Shown: positions 23,033 to 36,190 of the stretch, one piece after another
How positions within the stretch are numbered: position 1 is the stretch's first letter
Layout of the letters: each line of letters begins with the position of its first letter
Origin: Setaria digitata
Taxonomy: Eukaryota > Nematoda > Chromadorea > Rhabditida > Setariidae
NCBI GenBank assembly: GCA_003640385.1
Contig: RCAB01000281.1
Coordinates: forward strand, 1 to 64,000
Reading direction: 5' to 3'
Length of the DNA: 64,000 nucleotides
Position numbers and translations under genes: made by a program
Notes under the pieces: model-generated
Database searches by the model: none
Told to the model about the DNA's origin: nothing
Seen by the model: the letters and a program-made list of their open reading frames with translations, nothing else

Positions 23033-26000
23033 ATGTCGGGATGTGAAGGAACTAGTACCCGTCTTGTAGATTACGTCGTCGTCATCGAATTCGACGAAAC
23101 ACAAATTCGTAAGTTCTGCTATTAAATACAATATGTCACGTGATTTTTTAAAATCATTCGTGATTATTTTAAAAACTAAATTTATTCTCAACATGGTCTT
23201 AAGATTTCTAGTTTTTTAGTTTTATATAGCTGTTGTGCAGTTTTTGTTCCCGATTGTTTATTCGAAATGTTATTTGGGGAGACTTTATTATGGCTTTTTT
23301 CTTCCCTTAAAATTCTAAAAGAGATGAAGTTCCTTGTTGTCAGAAATTATTTTTAGGACATGGAAGCAGTGTAGGGAATATTGTACAACGCTTTCCAAAA
23401 TATGATTGGTCAGATATATCACTATCACCAAGTCTTGAAGTGGTCTGTTGTAAATTTCTGTCTGAAAATTGAACTTCCGAAAATTTCCTTCTTGCTGTGG
23501 CATCTTAAAGTCATGATAACGGGCCATCCTATTAGGCACCATGAAAATAAATTGTTGCTAGCTTTATTTAAGACTCAATATACTTGATGCGAAATCTCTG
23601 TATGACTCGAGTTATAATCATTTAGGAAATAAAAATAAACAACAGTTCTGGATCTTTAATTCTTTTCTCCTTAATTTGCCATTCTTTCGACATTTTCTCT
23701 GTAACAGAGCGTAAACTAATACTTTGGGTTTGTATAATTTGATTTAATCAGAAATTGGAACTCAAAGCAGTGATCGATTTCAGTTTTCCCAACCACAAGG
23801 TTGGGCGCTTTCGGCGGAAATGCGTCCTGTTTGCTTCTTCGCGAATACATTGACGGACATCATGGGTGCTAGACAATATGCTTGTTGTTTACAGGTTATT
23901 TTCAGTATCTTTTTATTTCCTATGGACAATTATCCACTTATTCAAAATAGGGAAAAAGATGCTGAGAAGCATTAATATATTATTGGGAAGCACTGTTATG
24001 CCCTCACTGTTTTACTCAACTATTAGGTTAATGGTTATTTGCTCGGTATTTTTATTTCTGCTAACTAAAAAAAGAAAAAGCTTGATATTTTGTTTAGAAT
24101 TTCAGCAGCGCTTCTCACAGTATATTTTCAGTGCTTGAAATAGCATGTTAATTTGAGTGTGGGAAAAAAATTTCAGATTTATGAACCTTGCGGAGATGGT
24201 ATGGAAGAGGTAGACGACACAAGATCTGATGAAGGACCAAATCTATTCAAACCGAAAGTTATAGTGATACTATCACGATTTCCTTTTTTCGATTTATTCA
24301 GGGTTCTTTTTTTTTTTTCATTTTTCTTGTAGGGAAAGTTAGATTCAGACATTTTCTGTCATTTTCTGTTTTTGATGTTCACTTCGATAAAAAAAAAGCA
24401 TGAACAACTGCCAAGTTTTCTCGGTTATTTAGTAATGGGTTTTAGAATTGCTTAAATCGAATACTTTTGGCTTTATTGGAAGTGGAAGATAAAGCTGAAT
24501 CGATGATTTCAACGCTCTTATCTCAGGTTTATCTCACACCAGGTATGCCTGCGGTATCATTCTGCTTAGGAAGTGATCGGCTTTCTGTGCGGGCACCTAA
24601 ATCACCAACAATACCTGTCACATCTGATAAAGTTGCGCTGTTTTTGCAGCAGTTAGGTTTGTTTATTTCAATTTTAACAAATTAATGTTAATTCAGTATG
24701 AATTTTTGATCTAGTCATATTTGAAACAATTCTTGAGAAAAAAGTATATTCGTTCTCTGATTTACACTCAATGTTTTACGATTTTGGACACGAATAGCAA
24801 TTTCCAGTTTAGGAACGATCCATAATATTCTAACATTGCTTTGTGCTGTTATGACTGATTATAAGATATTATTTCGATCCAGTTCACTTTCTCTGCTTGC
24901 TGATAGTTGCTATGCACTACGTTCCCTTCTATATCCTTTTGATTATCCGTGAGTTAACCTTATATACCTATAAATAAAACTAATTTCTTTTTTTTCCGAT
25001 TCATTTGACTTCTATTATAGTTTAAATTAATGCAGGCGTGATTCATCTGTCAGTCTGCGTATTTACTAATTACTTAATAGAAATTCTCCAATAATTCTGT
25101 ATTTTTTTTACTATTCCAGGCATACTTATGTCCCCGTACTGCCTGAATTACTAATCGAATATCTGGAAAGCCCAACTCCATATATCATGGGCGTACTAAA
25201 CACCGTCCGTGTACGCTATACTGATTTGGACGCAGTGGTAGTGGATTTAGATGTTGGAGCTGTTTATGTGCCACCTTCGATTACAATACCTGCTATTCCT
25301 CAACCATTTCATCAACAGCTTACTTCTTCACTGCAAATGGTTCATATTTTCCAAAACTGACGTGAAATATGAAAACAAATCATGACTGATAATGATTCAT
25401 TGTTATTGTAGGTGCTGTTTCCTGGTTTGGCCACTGCGGATTATGCGTGGAAAGTTGGACAGCCACCATTTCCTGCTTATGAAGTTCAAGTAAGCTAATC
25501 TTTTCCATGTATTTCTCCAATATATACGATGGTTACTTGCATCCTTTATATAATCGGAAATTCTAGTGTTTACAACATTTTAGGATAAGAGAATTCGAGC
25601 TTGTTTTCTTCGTTTCTTTGCGGATTTACTGGTGGGATACCGATGCTGCTTGGAAGTTATTCGTGTTTATACACCACCATTAATTGTCTTTCATAAATCT
25701 GCATTTCTGGGTTTGCGGCAATTTTCTTCATGTCCACTTATTCGTGCTTTTCTTGATAGCTTGCTTTTCCAGTCTTTCATATCCGAACGCGGGTTACCTT
25801 TCCGAATTTGCGACTTATTTGACGAAGTAAGTGATTTATAGCATTTCAAAAAAGCAAAAAGAAAAGAAGGATGAGATTTAGATCGTCTAAAATATTTTTG
25901 TTTTTTGAACTTGGGCAGATCCTTTTTTAGATAGGGAAATCAAAACCTATTCTGGACTATTCTAAAGAAATGATTATTTTTAATTGGAAATGTAGATAAA

Positions 26001-29000
26001 TTCATATAAAATATATGAATCATTGATTAGTGCTGATTTTGCAGCTTGTTGCTCAAATGAGCGAGCAGTCAAATGGCCAGTTGACTTCACGAACAACCAG
26101 TATAGAAAACATTATTGATATTGCTGAAAAATTACTTGAGAATGTATAATTTTGATCTTTTTATGTTTATCCCTGGTTTCTACTTCTTTGCTTTCCCACT
26201 ATTCACTTCACATAAAAATGCTGGTGCAATTTCTTGCTCAAACATTAATATTGTTTGTATTTTAGGAAAGGCAAGAAATTCCGTTTTCAGTTACTCCATT
26301 CGTAACTCAGCAGCGATTTACAGTTTCATTTTCATCCTCAAAATTACGTCCGTTTAACAATGATTTAGTTAGTCTTATTACCTTATTCTTTTTCTGGGAT
26401 AATTGTGGTAAATCTCAAAATTTTATCCTGGAATGAATTCCCTACTATTTGAACCCATAGTTATTTGATTTTATCAAATTTTGGCGCTGTTGGAAACTTC
26501 GTATAGTAAATTATATAATTCAAGGTGTCACAGTCAATCAGTCGGAAGCTAAAAATAACCTCAAGTAAAGTTGCACCTGTGTTATGTCCACGTCGTGTCC
26601 AAGCTACACCTTGGATTATTGCTAAGGAGGAACATATGGGAGCAGTTTCTAGACGTTTGCAAGTTCTCAGTAGCTGTTTGCATCATATATTTGATTTCAA
26701 ATTATCTGATGCCCGAAAGGTAACAGTTGCTTTATTTTCTGGATTTCATAGTATTTCTAAATATTTTTTCGGAGAGTATTTTGTTCAAAAAAAAAGGTGG
26801 AAAATTATTTCCTTTTTTTTTTTCTTTTTCGTTAATGTTCATTTCAAAAATCTTAGATAATGTGTGCAGTGGAGCTGTCGATGCGAAGCGTCAATGCTCG
26901 TGTGGCATTTTGTCAGTTGCTGTGGAAAAATCTTGTTCCAGTCAACCGTGCAACGCTATTTCCACAGCAATTTGAATTAATTGTGCGATTAATGAACTGC
27001 GCTCTTAATGTATATTCTTTGTTCAAAGGAAATTTTTCACATTAAATCATATTTTTTCACATAGTTCAGGCTACAGGTTTAGTTTAATTATATATGTGCC
27101 AAGGAACTATAAACTTTGTTCTTAAAATGAGAAATAGCTTGAACTATGTGAAAAATGGATTAATTCAGTTGGGTAAACTTTGCTCGTCAGCTGCACAGTA
27201 AATCAAAATTTTCAGCAAGAATCCAGAGAAGACGAACACGGAATTGCCTATGCTATGTTATATCTTTCCAACATTTATTGCAGGGTAAATGTTTTTTATT
27301 CTTCCCTTTTTCTGGGTTAAAATCTGAATCTTTGATTTTTCTCATTCTTTTTTTTGATAGGAATTTTCCTAATTCTTATTTTTTGATGATGTGTTCTTGT
27401 AGCGTTTGACAGCTGGTGTGCATCAATTTGCATATACTTGTATTCAAGAGCATGCAGTATGGGATAATCAACAGTTCTGGGAAGCAGCATTCTTTCATGA
27501 TGTTCATCGTCAAATCAGACGGCTTTATTTGCCAGCAAAAGAAGAATCCGATTGTCCATTTCCACTGAAAGAAGTACGTACTCTGACGAACCATTTTCCA
27601 CCCTTGTTATATATTTCGTATTCAGAAATTAGCATGAAAATATTCGTTCTTTCAGAACGAATTATTGACTGGATATTTTTAGCAAACGAAGCAAATTAAA
27701 AAAAAAAAAAAACATGAATTACAGAACGTAACGGATACGTGGAATTTGATGGAAAAACCTTCCGGAATGGACTTAGTTAGTGATCAATTGGCAATTATGT
27801 CAAATGTTAAGGATGATGAAATTGAAAAACGCTCAACGGAGGAAAATTCAATTGTTTATGGACAGGTATATTGATTTACTTGCTGAAATTTGATGAGCTG
27901 TATAGTTATTCTACCTTTCTTTTTATGAACATTCTACTTTTTTTTTTTTTTACTGAATAACAGTTACGTCGAAATATGACTAAGAAATTGATATTTTCTA
28001 CAGTGTTGTGTTTATTACCAATTATTATTTCTCTCTAGTGATGCATTTATGATTTTGACTTCCGGTTTTCTACTTGACTCATCGAAATTACTTGTTTAAA
28101 TGCCTGGGGGTTCTCGCACCTTTGTTGTGAAACCTTTTCTACTTTTGGTACTATGAAACTCAAACCGTGAGTTTCATTGTGCATTTATTACTTTGTAAAT
28201 AATTCAAAATATTCAGTGATTAAATTACCTTTCACTTTAATTATTTGATACAAAATAAAAAAAATTTACACATTCCATTAACTTGATGCATTTTTTAGGC
28301 GAAGCATTACATCAATTTGATGGTGTATATGCGAATACCTCTAGATGTTTCAAAGCTACGTCGTGTTAATGTACGTGAGTTAGAAAGACGAAGTGATCGA
28401 AATGGCAGGAAGCGTGATTTTGATGAAGAAACCGAACTGTCAATGAGTGAGAGTGAAGTGGAAAGTGGTTTTGTTGAACCGGATTCAACAGATTTAGGAA
28501 ATTCCACTGTTCGATGGATTAGCAGGTTACTTTCGCTTTGTATGTTTAATACCACTTTTTTTTGTAAAAATTTTCAGCTGGATTTAAGAATCAAACAGAT
28601 ACTAAGTCTTTACTTACTTTTATTATCTTGAACGAGATTTTTACAGGCTCATCGATCGTATCTGTTCATCAGCTGGTTTAGAGCAACCTCAGATTGAAAG
28701 CCTCTGTGGAGAAATACCAGGTTTTGTTGCGCTGCATATCGATAATTTGGAGCAAGTGTATACTGAAAGCAAGCGGCTTTCACCACTGCATAAGGTTGGA
28801 GTTTTAGTGTAAGAAATTAAATTTGTTCTTTGATTACTACAAAGGATCCGGCTAGAACCAGCTCGATTAAACGGTGTGGTCTTTGTCCGGCATACTGTCA
28901 CTTCGTTGAGAAAGCGATGCACCAAGGAGCAGTCAGTATATTAATGCTATAATAATATTAGTGCTATTAATGGTTTTCATTTAATTTTATTTATTAAAAT

Positions 29001-32000
29001 CATTTGTAGCCGAAATTGTTACAACCAGCACTTTTACTACCATCTGAACGTATTGTTGCTGGAGGGCTGCGTGTATTTTTGCTAGCTGATGGGCGTGTAA
29101 CGAATACATTGTGTGGTGAGACACCACAAAGCCTTCTTCCGGCAGAAGGAGCTATCTTCCTAACCAATTATCGTGTTGTATTCAAAGGACAGCCGTGTGA
29201 TTTATTTTGTAAGTTTGTAAATTGCCTCATTTTTTTTTCATTACGTGAATTAAGTTCATCGAATTTTTACATAGGAATTAGTTTTGACATTTTTTTTTTC
29301 TCGTGAATAAGATTTAAAGATTAAAATATTACAGTATGTGAACAGGTAGTTGTACGTTCAATGACAGTCATGTCAATAACAAAGGAGAAACCAATTGGTG
29401 ACGCTTCAGCCCAAAGTTCTCAGCTGGAAGGTATTCCCGTACGTGTGGCACATCAGTTGCATGATGCTTTCCAGATACGAAGTTCGGGTTTTCAAGTAAA
29501 TTATTAATTATTGTGACTCTTTCTTGTTATTTTTAACTTGTTTTTGGCGTTTTATTCCTTACTCTCAAATATTACATCCTTTTATATTTATAGCTCATGA
29601 AGTTCGCATTTGACGAAGAAGTGCCGAGTGAGAAGGCGGAAGAATTTATGGAAGCTTTGAGCAGCTTGCGATGGGCATCTGTCTTACCACATACACTGTT
29701 TGCCTATTCAACTGCTTCATCCGTGCTTTCATCGACTTTAGGTGGTATCACATCGAAACACAAGTATGGCACTATGAAGTAAGAGCGTGCTGTATTACTT
29801 TGTCACGAAATTTAGTAGGCTGGGGATTGATACTGGATTAGCTGTATGAATGATAACAACTGTATATTTTTGTTATGTCATTTAACGTTTAATCACCTGC
29901 AGCCTATTTCTTTCCTTTTCTCTCAACACCGTTACAGAGAATTAAGAAAAGCATTAATGCGAAATCCACTGAAGGAAAGAAAACGATTCCGGGCACCACC
30001 TAAGGCGTTACCACCAATTCCAAAAAACGCTGATACAGGCACAGTTAATATCTTATCACCTGGTGCGTCACCACGCTCCTCAAAAAATGATTATTTGGAT
30101 CTATCTGGTATGTTTGATCTTCCGGAAGTTTTGTTTTCAACAATGAAACGTTGCTTCATTGTTGAAATTTTTTTCAATTTTTCATTAATTATTCTGAAAA
30201 ATAATTAGGGGAGGTAATCGATCCAACAACAAGTGGATTGCATCGCCATTATTTGGTTGATTATGATCGATTAGGCTTGAATCATGGTGCTTTCCGACTA
30301 ACAAATGTAAATCGACGTTATGAACTAACTAAGAGGTTTCTTTTACTTTACAAATTTTTCTGTAGTGAAGTGTGGGCCTCGACCACATATTAAAGTATTC
30401 ATGGATGAGCTTTCGAAAGCAAGTTCATAATGCCGGTTTAAGAATTTTGTTTGATGTTTGCTTTTTGAATTGTCAGATAATGAAGCTGCTGAAACTCGTA
30501 TCTTAAAGTCTATTAAAACTTAAATTTTAGAAGAATTGAGGATCATTTCAAAAAATTTTGTCGGCAAGTAGTGTTTTTTAATGTCCCTTTATAACGGATA
30601 ATAGTGGATTTGTGACTAGCACGGTCTTCAGTTGTTAATATTAGATTTATTAATTAAAATTATTTTCAAAATCTGAAATTAAATTTCCTCGCCTTTTATT
30701 TCAGTTACCCGAACATTGTGGTAATACCTGCAAATACACCTGATGATAATTTTCCAAAAATTAGCAAAGGATTCAGACATGGCCGTTTCCCAGTGATTAC
30801 ATGGAAGAGTGATAATGGCGCATTACTTGTACGTGGTGCTGGCTTCACTGCACAAACAGTGGTGAGTCGATTAAGGAAACAAGCAAATTTCCTCGGTAGT
30901 AGTGAAAATCAAAATATCGGTTATGCTGGCTCCTACATGTCTTTAAATTCGCGTGACATGGTTCTTCCAAACAGCATTGAGTTACAGGTATATTTGTGGT
31001 TTACTTTTTATTAGTCAGCTTTTAATTCCTGAAAAATTTATTATTTTTTTTAATTACTCAAAATTTAATAGTGTTGAGTCACTACTACCTTAAAAGATGC
31101 TGCATAAGTCATCGGACTGCATTTCATTTTGTTGTGTTAATCTGTTAGGAAAGGTACGTTTCTATGTTTGCTGCGCTCTCTCCAAGGATGACAACTACGG
31201 ATGGTCATTCGCTGATGTCAGAATCAGTGGAGTCATTATTATCACTGTACTCAATGATCACGGCTGACGGTTTATCACTAAATTCTGGCACGCCTGATTT
31301 ATATCGTAAATCACAAACAGACATTGCCAGACATGCGGCAAATTTTGTCCGAAACAGTGGAGGAAGATCTGGAATGAAACGTAAGACTTATTTTTATCTT
31401 TCCTTCTCCATTAATTTTTTTTTTCTTTTTTGTATTTTTTGACGTACTTTTAAGCCCCAAATGGTGACCGATTCATTGGTTATGTGGATCTTGGTAGTAG
31501 TATTCAACCTCGACATGCAAACTTGGGACGAGGACAAACAGTGAAACCGTTAATCAGTCTCACAAGAAAGGCATTATATATTCTTGGAGATAGAAGCCAA
31601 GCTAAGGTTTGCTGTTAGCACACTTTGCGTTTGTTGGGATGAAATTTTTCTTACCTCGAATATGAATAGTGTGATGTCTATTTATGCGACTTTTAGATGC
31701 TGAAATTGGACAAGAGATGTGAATTCATTCCTGTTAATTATCCATCTGCGCATAATGTGAAGATAGCCTTTAAAAAATTCTTGCGTGCAGCGTGTCCAAG
31801 CTGGCCGTTAGATGACGATCCATCTCTTACTTTTTTGAAGCAAGTCGACGAATCTTTGTGGCTACATATGGTAGGCAGAGTACTTTGGTATATAAAATAT
31901 TGTTATTATAAATTCAAAAAATTCAAAACACCTAAACATTTCACAACAGTTTCAGGTATCTTCGTTGCTTCATTTAGCTTGTGCAGTAGTGGATCTGATT

Positions 32001-35000
32001 GATGTACAACTTTCAACTGTAGTCATATGCATCGAAGACGGATGGGATGCTACTTGTCAACTTACAGCACTTTCAGAACTTTTTCTTGATCCCTACTACA
32101 GGTAGTCATTTCCTGTTTCCGTCGTTTATTTCCTTTTTTAGGCGAAGGTATCTTAGATTTTATTTCACTTTTGCTTAATGTATAGGTAGCAAAGATGCTT
32201 CAGGACATTCGAGGGATTTCGCGTTTTGGTTGAAAAAGAATGGCTTGCATTTGGGCATCGTTTTTCACATCGTCATAACCACTCAGCGGCATCGCAAAGC
32301 AGTGGGATCGCACCAATGTTCTTATTATTTTTAGATGCTGTGCATCAAGTATGTTGTTATACTGATAAAAGTCCTACGAAATGCAGAGACAATTAAAACA
32401 AATTATTTTGATATAAAGTAGATCAGTAAATTGAAAATGCACTTTTCAGACTTGGGAACAGTATCCATCAGCATTTGAATTCAATGATTTCTATCTTCGT
32501 TTCCTTGCTTATCATTCTACATCTGCATGTTTTCGCACATTTTTGCATGACTCGGAAGCGGAGCGAATCAAGTTTGATTCACTTACCTTATCAACAGGAG
32601 AACCGCGGATCGCATCACTGTGGACATACATTGATGAAAAACGTTGCGGGTAAGCAGTGCCGTAAATTGTACATGCATGCTGCAGATGTGTTCTTTGCAA
32701 CCTTCCAGGTGCTCTTTCAGGTCGTCTTTGTTCGATAATTTCATGTATGTGGCTGAGATGCACACTGTTTTGCGACCACAGTCAAGCATTGCCAGCATAA
32801 CCGTGTGGCCTTTCTACTGTGAAGACCATTTAGCACATGGCTCGCCCTACGATATCGGTAAATTTCAGAATACTTCCACTTTTCAAACTATCATATTCGA
32901 ATACCTTTGCAGCTTAAGCATAGTCTTGAGCAGTTCGTTAGATATTTTTGATAGCTTCATTATGTTTTCTTCGACATAGAGCACTAAATTTGCTTATTTT
33001 TGCAGAAAAAAAAAGGTTTTGTTTGTAGAGATAGCTGAATTGGAACAGCAGCAGCGTGAGGATGAACATCAAGAATCGTTGGTTGAAGTTGGGGCTTCAG
33101 TTTCTATGTCAAGGAGATTACTGGATGCGAATTATCGTTGTACACATTTTCTACTTCTCGATTCGTTCTCATCCTTAGTTGAGGTAATGATGAAAATTGT
33201 CTTATAATGAGTTGTCATCAGTAGAAAATGGTTGATGAGAATATTTCCGGAATAAAAAAACAATCAGCTTTAGAAATTTTTCGATATCTTTTATAGAGAT
33301 TTACCCGACTACGTCCACTTCTAACTGGTGATGATGAGAAAACTGTGGAATCATGGCATATGTTGATTGCAGCAGCGAACGATCGTGCAACGCAGATTTC
33401 ACATTTCCAGGTTGAATTTTCAAGGGTTTTCAGTTTAGTAGTCTCAAATAAAATTAGTGAAATATTTTTCTTCTTTCACTACCTTTCTCTCCCATATTAA
33501 TCTTATGTGACTGCCAACAGCTATCAGCTCATTACTTAAGGAAAAAAGCTTTTGAAAGAATTTCGTCATCGAATTTTGATTTGTTGGAGCTTTTTCACTG
33601 TTTTTTTTTTTTTTTTTTTTGACTTTAGAAAAGTATAGAGAGATAAGCAGTGTATTATTTTGATTTGTCTTGAAAATGTTGCAGCATGATGAAGATGCAA
33701 GTGCCGTAAGTATTTGGCATCGCTACGTGCAAAGAGCTGTTCAAAAGAAAGAAACTGTCAAGCTTTTACTACATGGTATATCTCGGCAGCAGAGTTCTTC
33801 ACGACTAAGGGATAGCACGGCAAGCACGTAAGTCATTAATGTGCTTTTTATCGAGAAGCATTACTTGAAAATACTTTAGTAGTTCGGGAAAGTGCTTTTT
33901 TGATACTTTTTCGTTGCATTTTCTCTGCTGGAAAAAAGACGTTTTGTGATTATTGATCATGTCCAGTAACTTGCTGGAATATGGGCACACCCTGAACTAG
34001 GTCATTGTTAACTGCGTAGTTTTATGTGCCTTCTAATTAGTAATTAATGAAGTGCTCTGAGCAGATAGTTAAATTCATTTTCTTAAGTATAGATGTAAAA
34101 TGTTAAAAAAAGTTTTCAGAAGTTCGGGTCATCATTTCATTACGCAGCAGGTCACTCCTGGAGATGCATGTGCAGTATGCCATCAAAATGTTCCAGGTGT
34201 TGTAGTTCGTACAGGTCCTATTTTTGCACCTTTTCTATTAGTTTAATATTACTTAAACTCCGCTGTTCTTAGCAAATTTTTAAAAACTTTCCGCAAGTAT
34301 ATGTATTTTTCAGTTCATCGCTGTTTGGGATGCGGTATGGTTTGTCATGAAAAATGCTCCGCTCTAGTGTCTTCTACTTGTCCTAATGCAGAGGAGAAGC
34401 GCATAGTAGTAGCGACGAAATGTGATATTCCATCAGTTTCAAAACGCGCTGCAACTTATACAGGTCCACTTTCCCTTCAAGATTATTGAGATTGGTTTAA
34501 GAGTTTCTTTTGCATAAGTCCTATTCAGGTGCTTGTGGCGTTGAAATATAACAGGTCGGTTTCTTTTTCGTAAAGCGAAAATTTTGGCAATTTTTACGAG
34601 ATGGTCAGTCTTTGTGAAGGAATCGACATTTTACAATCAGTACAAATAATGGGCTGTACAAATAATTCACAGCGTAATTTTTTTTGTACTGTTATTCTAG
34701 ATAATTTTGAGATTGCAGCAGATACAAGGACATTAACGATGAGTGCAAGTTATCCTCATGCTGGTGCTACCTACAGTGGATTTTTAATGAAGAAAGGTGC
34801 TACATTTAAAATGTGGAAACCGCGGTGGTTCGTCTTGGACTCAAATAGACATCAGGTGCTGTCCTTTGTATTTTATAGTCTTTTTCTCTTTTTAAGCTTG
34901 CACCTTTTTTTTTCACTTAGAAAATCGAAAATCCCTTCATCACACAAATTTTTTAGTTGAGATACTATGAGAATGAAACGGACATGAACTGTCGTGGTGT

Positions 35001-35347
35001 CATTGATTTGGCTGACGTTAAATCTGTCGAAATAGCTCCCAGCCACACTCTGAGGAAACCACTTCTCGAGGTATGTTCGTGGATTTTTCTGCGAAGGATT
35101 TTTTTCCTGGTCGTGAAGATTTTGTGATTTATTGCAAATGGGACTTATAAATTTCAATAACGTTTAGCATGTGGCTCAAGTTTCTTTGAACTCTAACAAC
35201 TATGTTTTTTAGTAAAATTTTGTTTATTTGTGAGAATTATACATCATTCAGGTTCGTACCACAAGACGAGTGTATTCATTACTTGCTGATACGAAAGCTG
35301 ACGCTGATTTGTGGTTAGAGAAGATTTTAGCTTCTTTACATGACTAA
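23033..35347 (+). CDS. mtm-5: SET-binding factor / myotubularin-related 5/13 (DENN RabGEF, pseudophosphatase)
   Basis: About 39 exons give 1973 codons; human SBF1/SBF2 are about 1850-1870. Exons: 23033-23108, 23357-23431, 23752-23894, 24177-24302, 24446-24656, 24813-24948, 25120-25339, 25412-25489, 25584-25826, 26045-26143, 26266-26367, 26525-26719, 26857-27009, 27216-27284, 27403-27573, 27725-27865, 28299-28525, 28647-28794, 29010-29208, 29335-29495, 29594-29778, 29938-30107, 30209-30335, 30705-30987, 31149-31380, 31455-31606, 31697-31870, 31956-32101, 32204-32348, 32450-32649, 32709-32857, 33029-33183, 33297-33410, 33685-33827, 34120-34196, 34314-34463, 34719-34855, 34957-35070, 35252-35347. 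Domains: DENN ~10-470 ([25 protein letters not shown]), SBF2 ~500-700, GRAM ~870-1050 ([14 protein letters not shown]), myotubularin-like ~1110-1600, C1 ~1783-1835, PH ~1870-1970 (KPRWFVLD). The phosphatase loop reads [11 protein letters not shown], lacking the active Cys and Arg, so it should be catalytically dead. Known relatives activate Rabs and partner MTMR2. Confidence 0.95.
28845..28931 (+). other. Candidate in-frame cassette exon of the SBF gene
   Basis: These 87 bases lie in the intron between exons 28647-28794 and 29010-29208. They follow an AG (ACAAAG) and precede GTCAGT. The segment is GC-richer than its intron, is a multiple of three, and is open in the phase required (29 codons, including the pattern CGLCPAYCH). 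Vertebrate SBF proteins, as recalled, have no insert here, so it may be an alternative exon. A second frame is also open. Confidence 0.4.
34120..34463 (+). other. C1 zinc-finger exons within the SBF gene
   Basis: The two exons encode the C1 signature: a His, then 12 residues, CAVC, a variable gap, CLGC, four residues, His, two, Cys, seven, Cys ([17 protein letters not shown]). With the first donor (after 34196) the gap between zinc pairs is 9 residues. An alternative in-frame donor after 34214 adds six residues, giving 15, nearer the usual 13-14. The human orthologues, as I recall, lack this domain, while invertebrate ones have it. Confidence 0.7.
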
Positions 35348-36184
35348 TGACTATTGAAAGGTAGGTCTGTTTATTTATTTTAATTGTTTTATACTTGGCT
35401 TGTATGTATTTCTTTCATGTTTCATGAGCCAGTGCTTCTCTGCTTAATATCAGTAACTGGAGATGTTCATTCACTCATTTAGTATGTCTAACGAATATAG
35501 TGCGACATCGTCCCAAACAGGCCTTCGACGAGTTTCCTATAGAGACTAACAGCACAAATTGTAAAGTGTTTTCCTTTAATTTATATATTGGTTGAAATCT
35601 TCGTGCTCGTACTAATTGATCTTCATCTCTGATGCCAGTTCGTTGCCAGTTTTTGACTTTTCGAGGTTAATTTTTTAATGCATTACTTTAACTTTTTTTT
35701 TTTGTTACAATAATCTCTTGTGTGCCATTTATATTGTTTTTTTGTTTCTTTTTTGTTTTTTTTTTGTTTTTCTTTTGTTTTTGTTTTTGTTTTTTTTGTT
35801 TTTTTTTTTTTGTATTTCCTCTCATATTTAAAATTCTAGTTTATTTTTTTAATTGGAAATATACAAAATTGAACGATTTCATAGCATGAAATCTTTTAGT
35901 ACAAAAAAGATCCTTCTTTTTCTAATACCTTTGTATTTTTTACACAGCCCAGATGTGTGGCGTTTTTAGAAATAGATGACTTGAAATATGTAATTTTGTT
36001 ATGTTTCTGGCCATTTCTATCCTGCTTTTTTCTGACTAGTTTTCTTCTCTGTTTCTGAACTAAGTGTTTTAAAAATACTTAGAAAGTGTAAAAATACTTT
36101 GAATTTGTTCCCCAGTTGTGAATAGCTTTAGTGATCAAATAAGAAATATATTATGACGATCATGTGAAGATCAATTTTCGACCA

Positions 36185-36190
36185 AATAAA
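36185..36190 (+). terminator. Candidate poly(A) signal of the SBF gene
   Basis: This is the first AATAAA after the SBF stop, 838 bases downstream. Another stands at 36667. Which is used cannot be told from the sequence. Confidence 0.25.

Noticed and set aside
22826..23194. Minus-strand open frame of 122 codons upstream of SBF
   Set aside because: It overlaps SBF exon 1 (23033-23108) antisense. The plus-strand reading ([10 protein letters not shown]) matches the SBF N-terminus and has a donor in the right phase.
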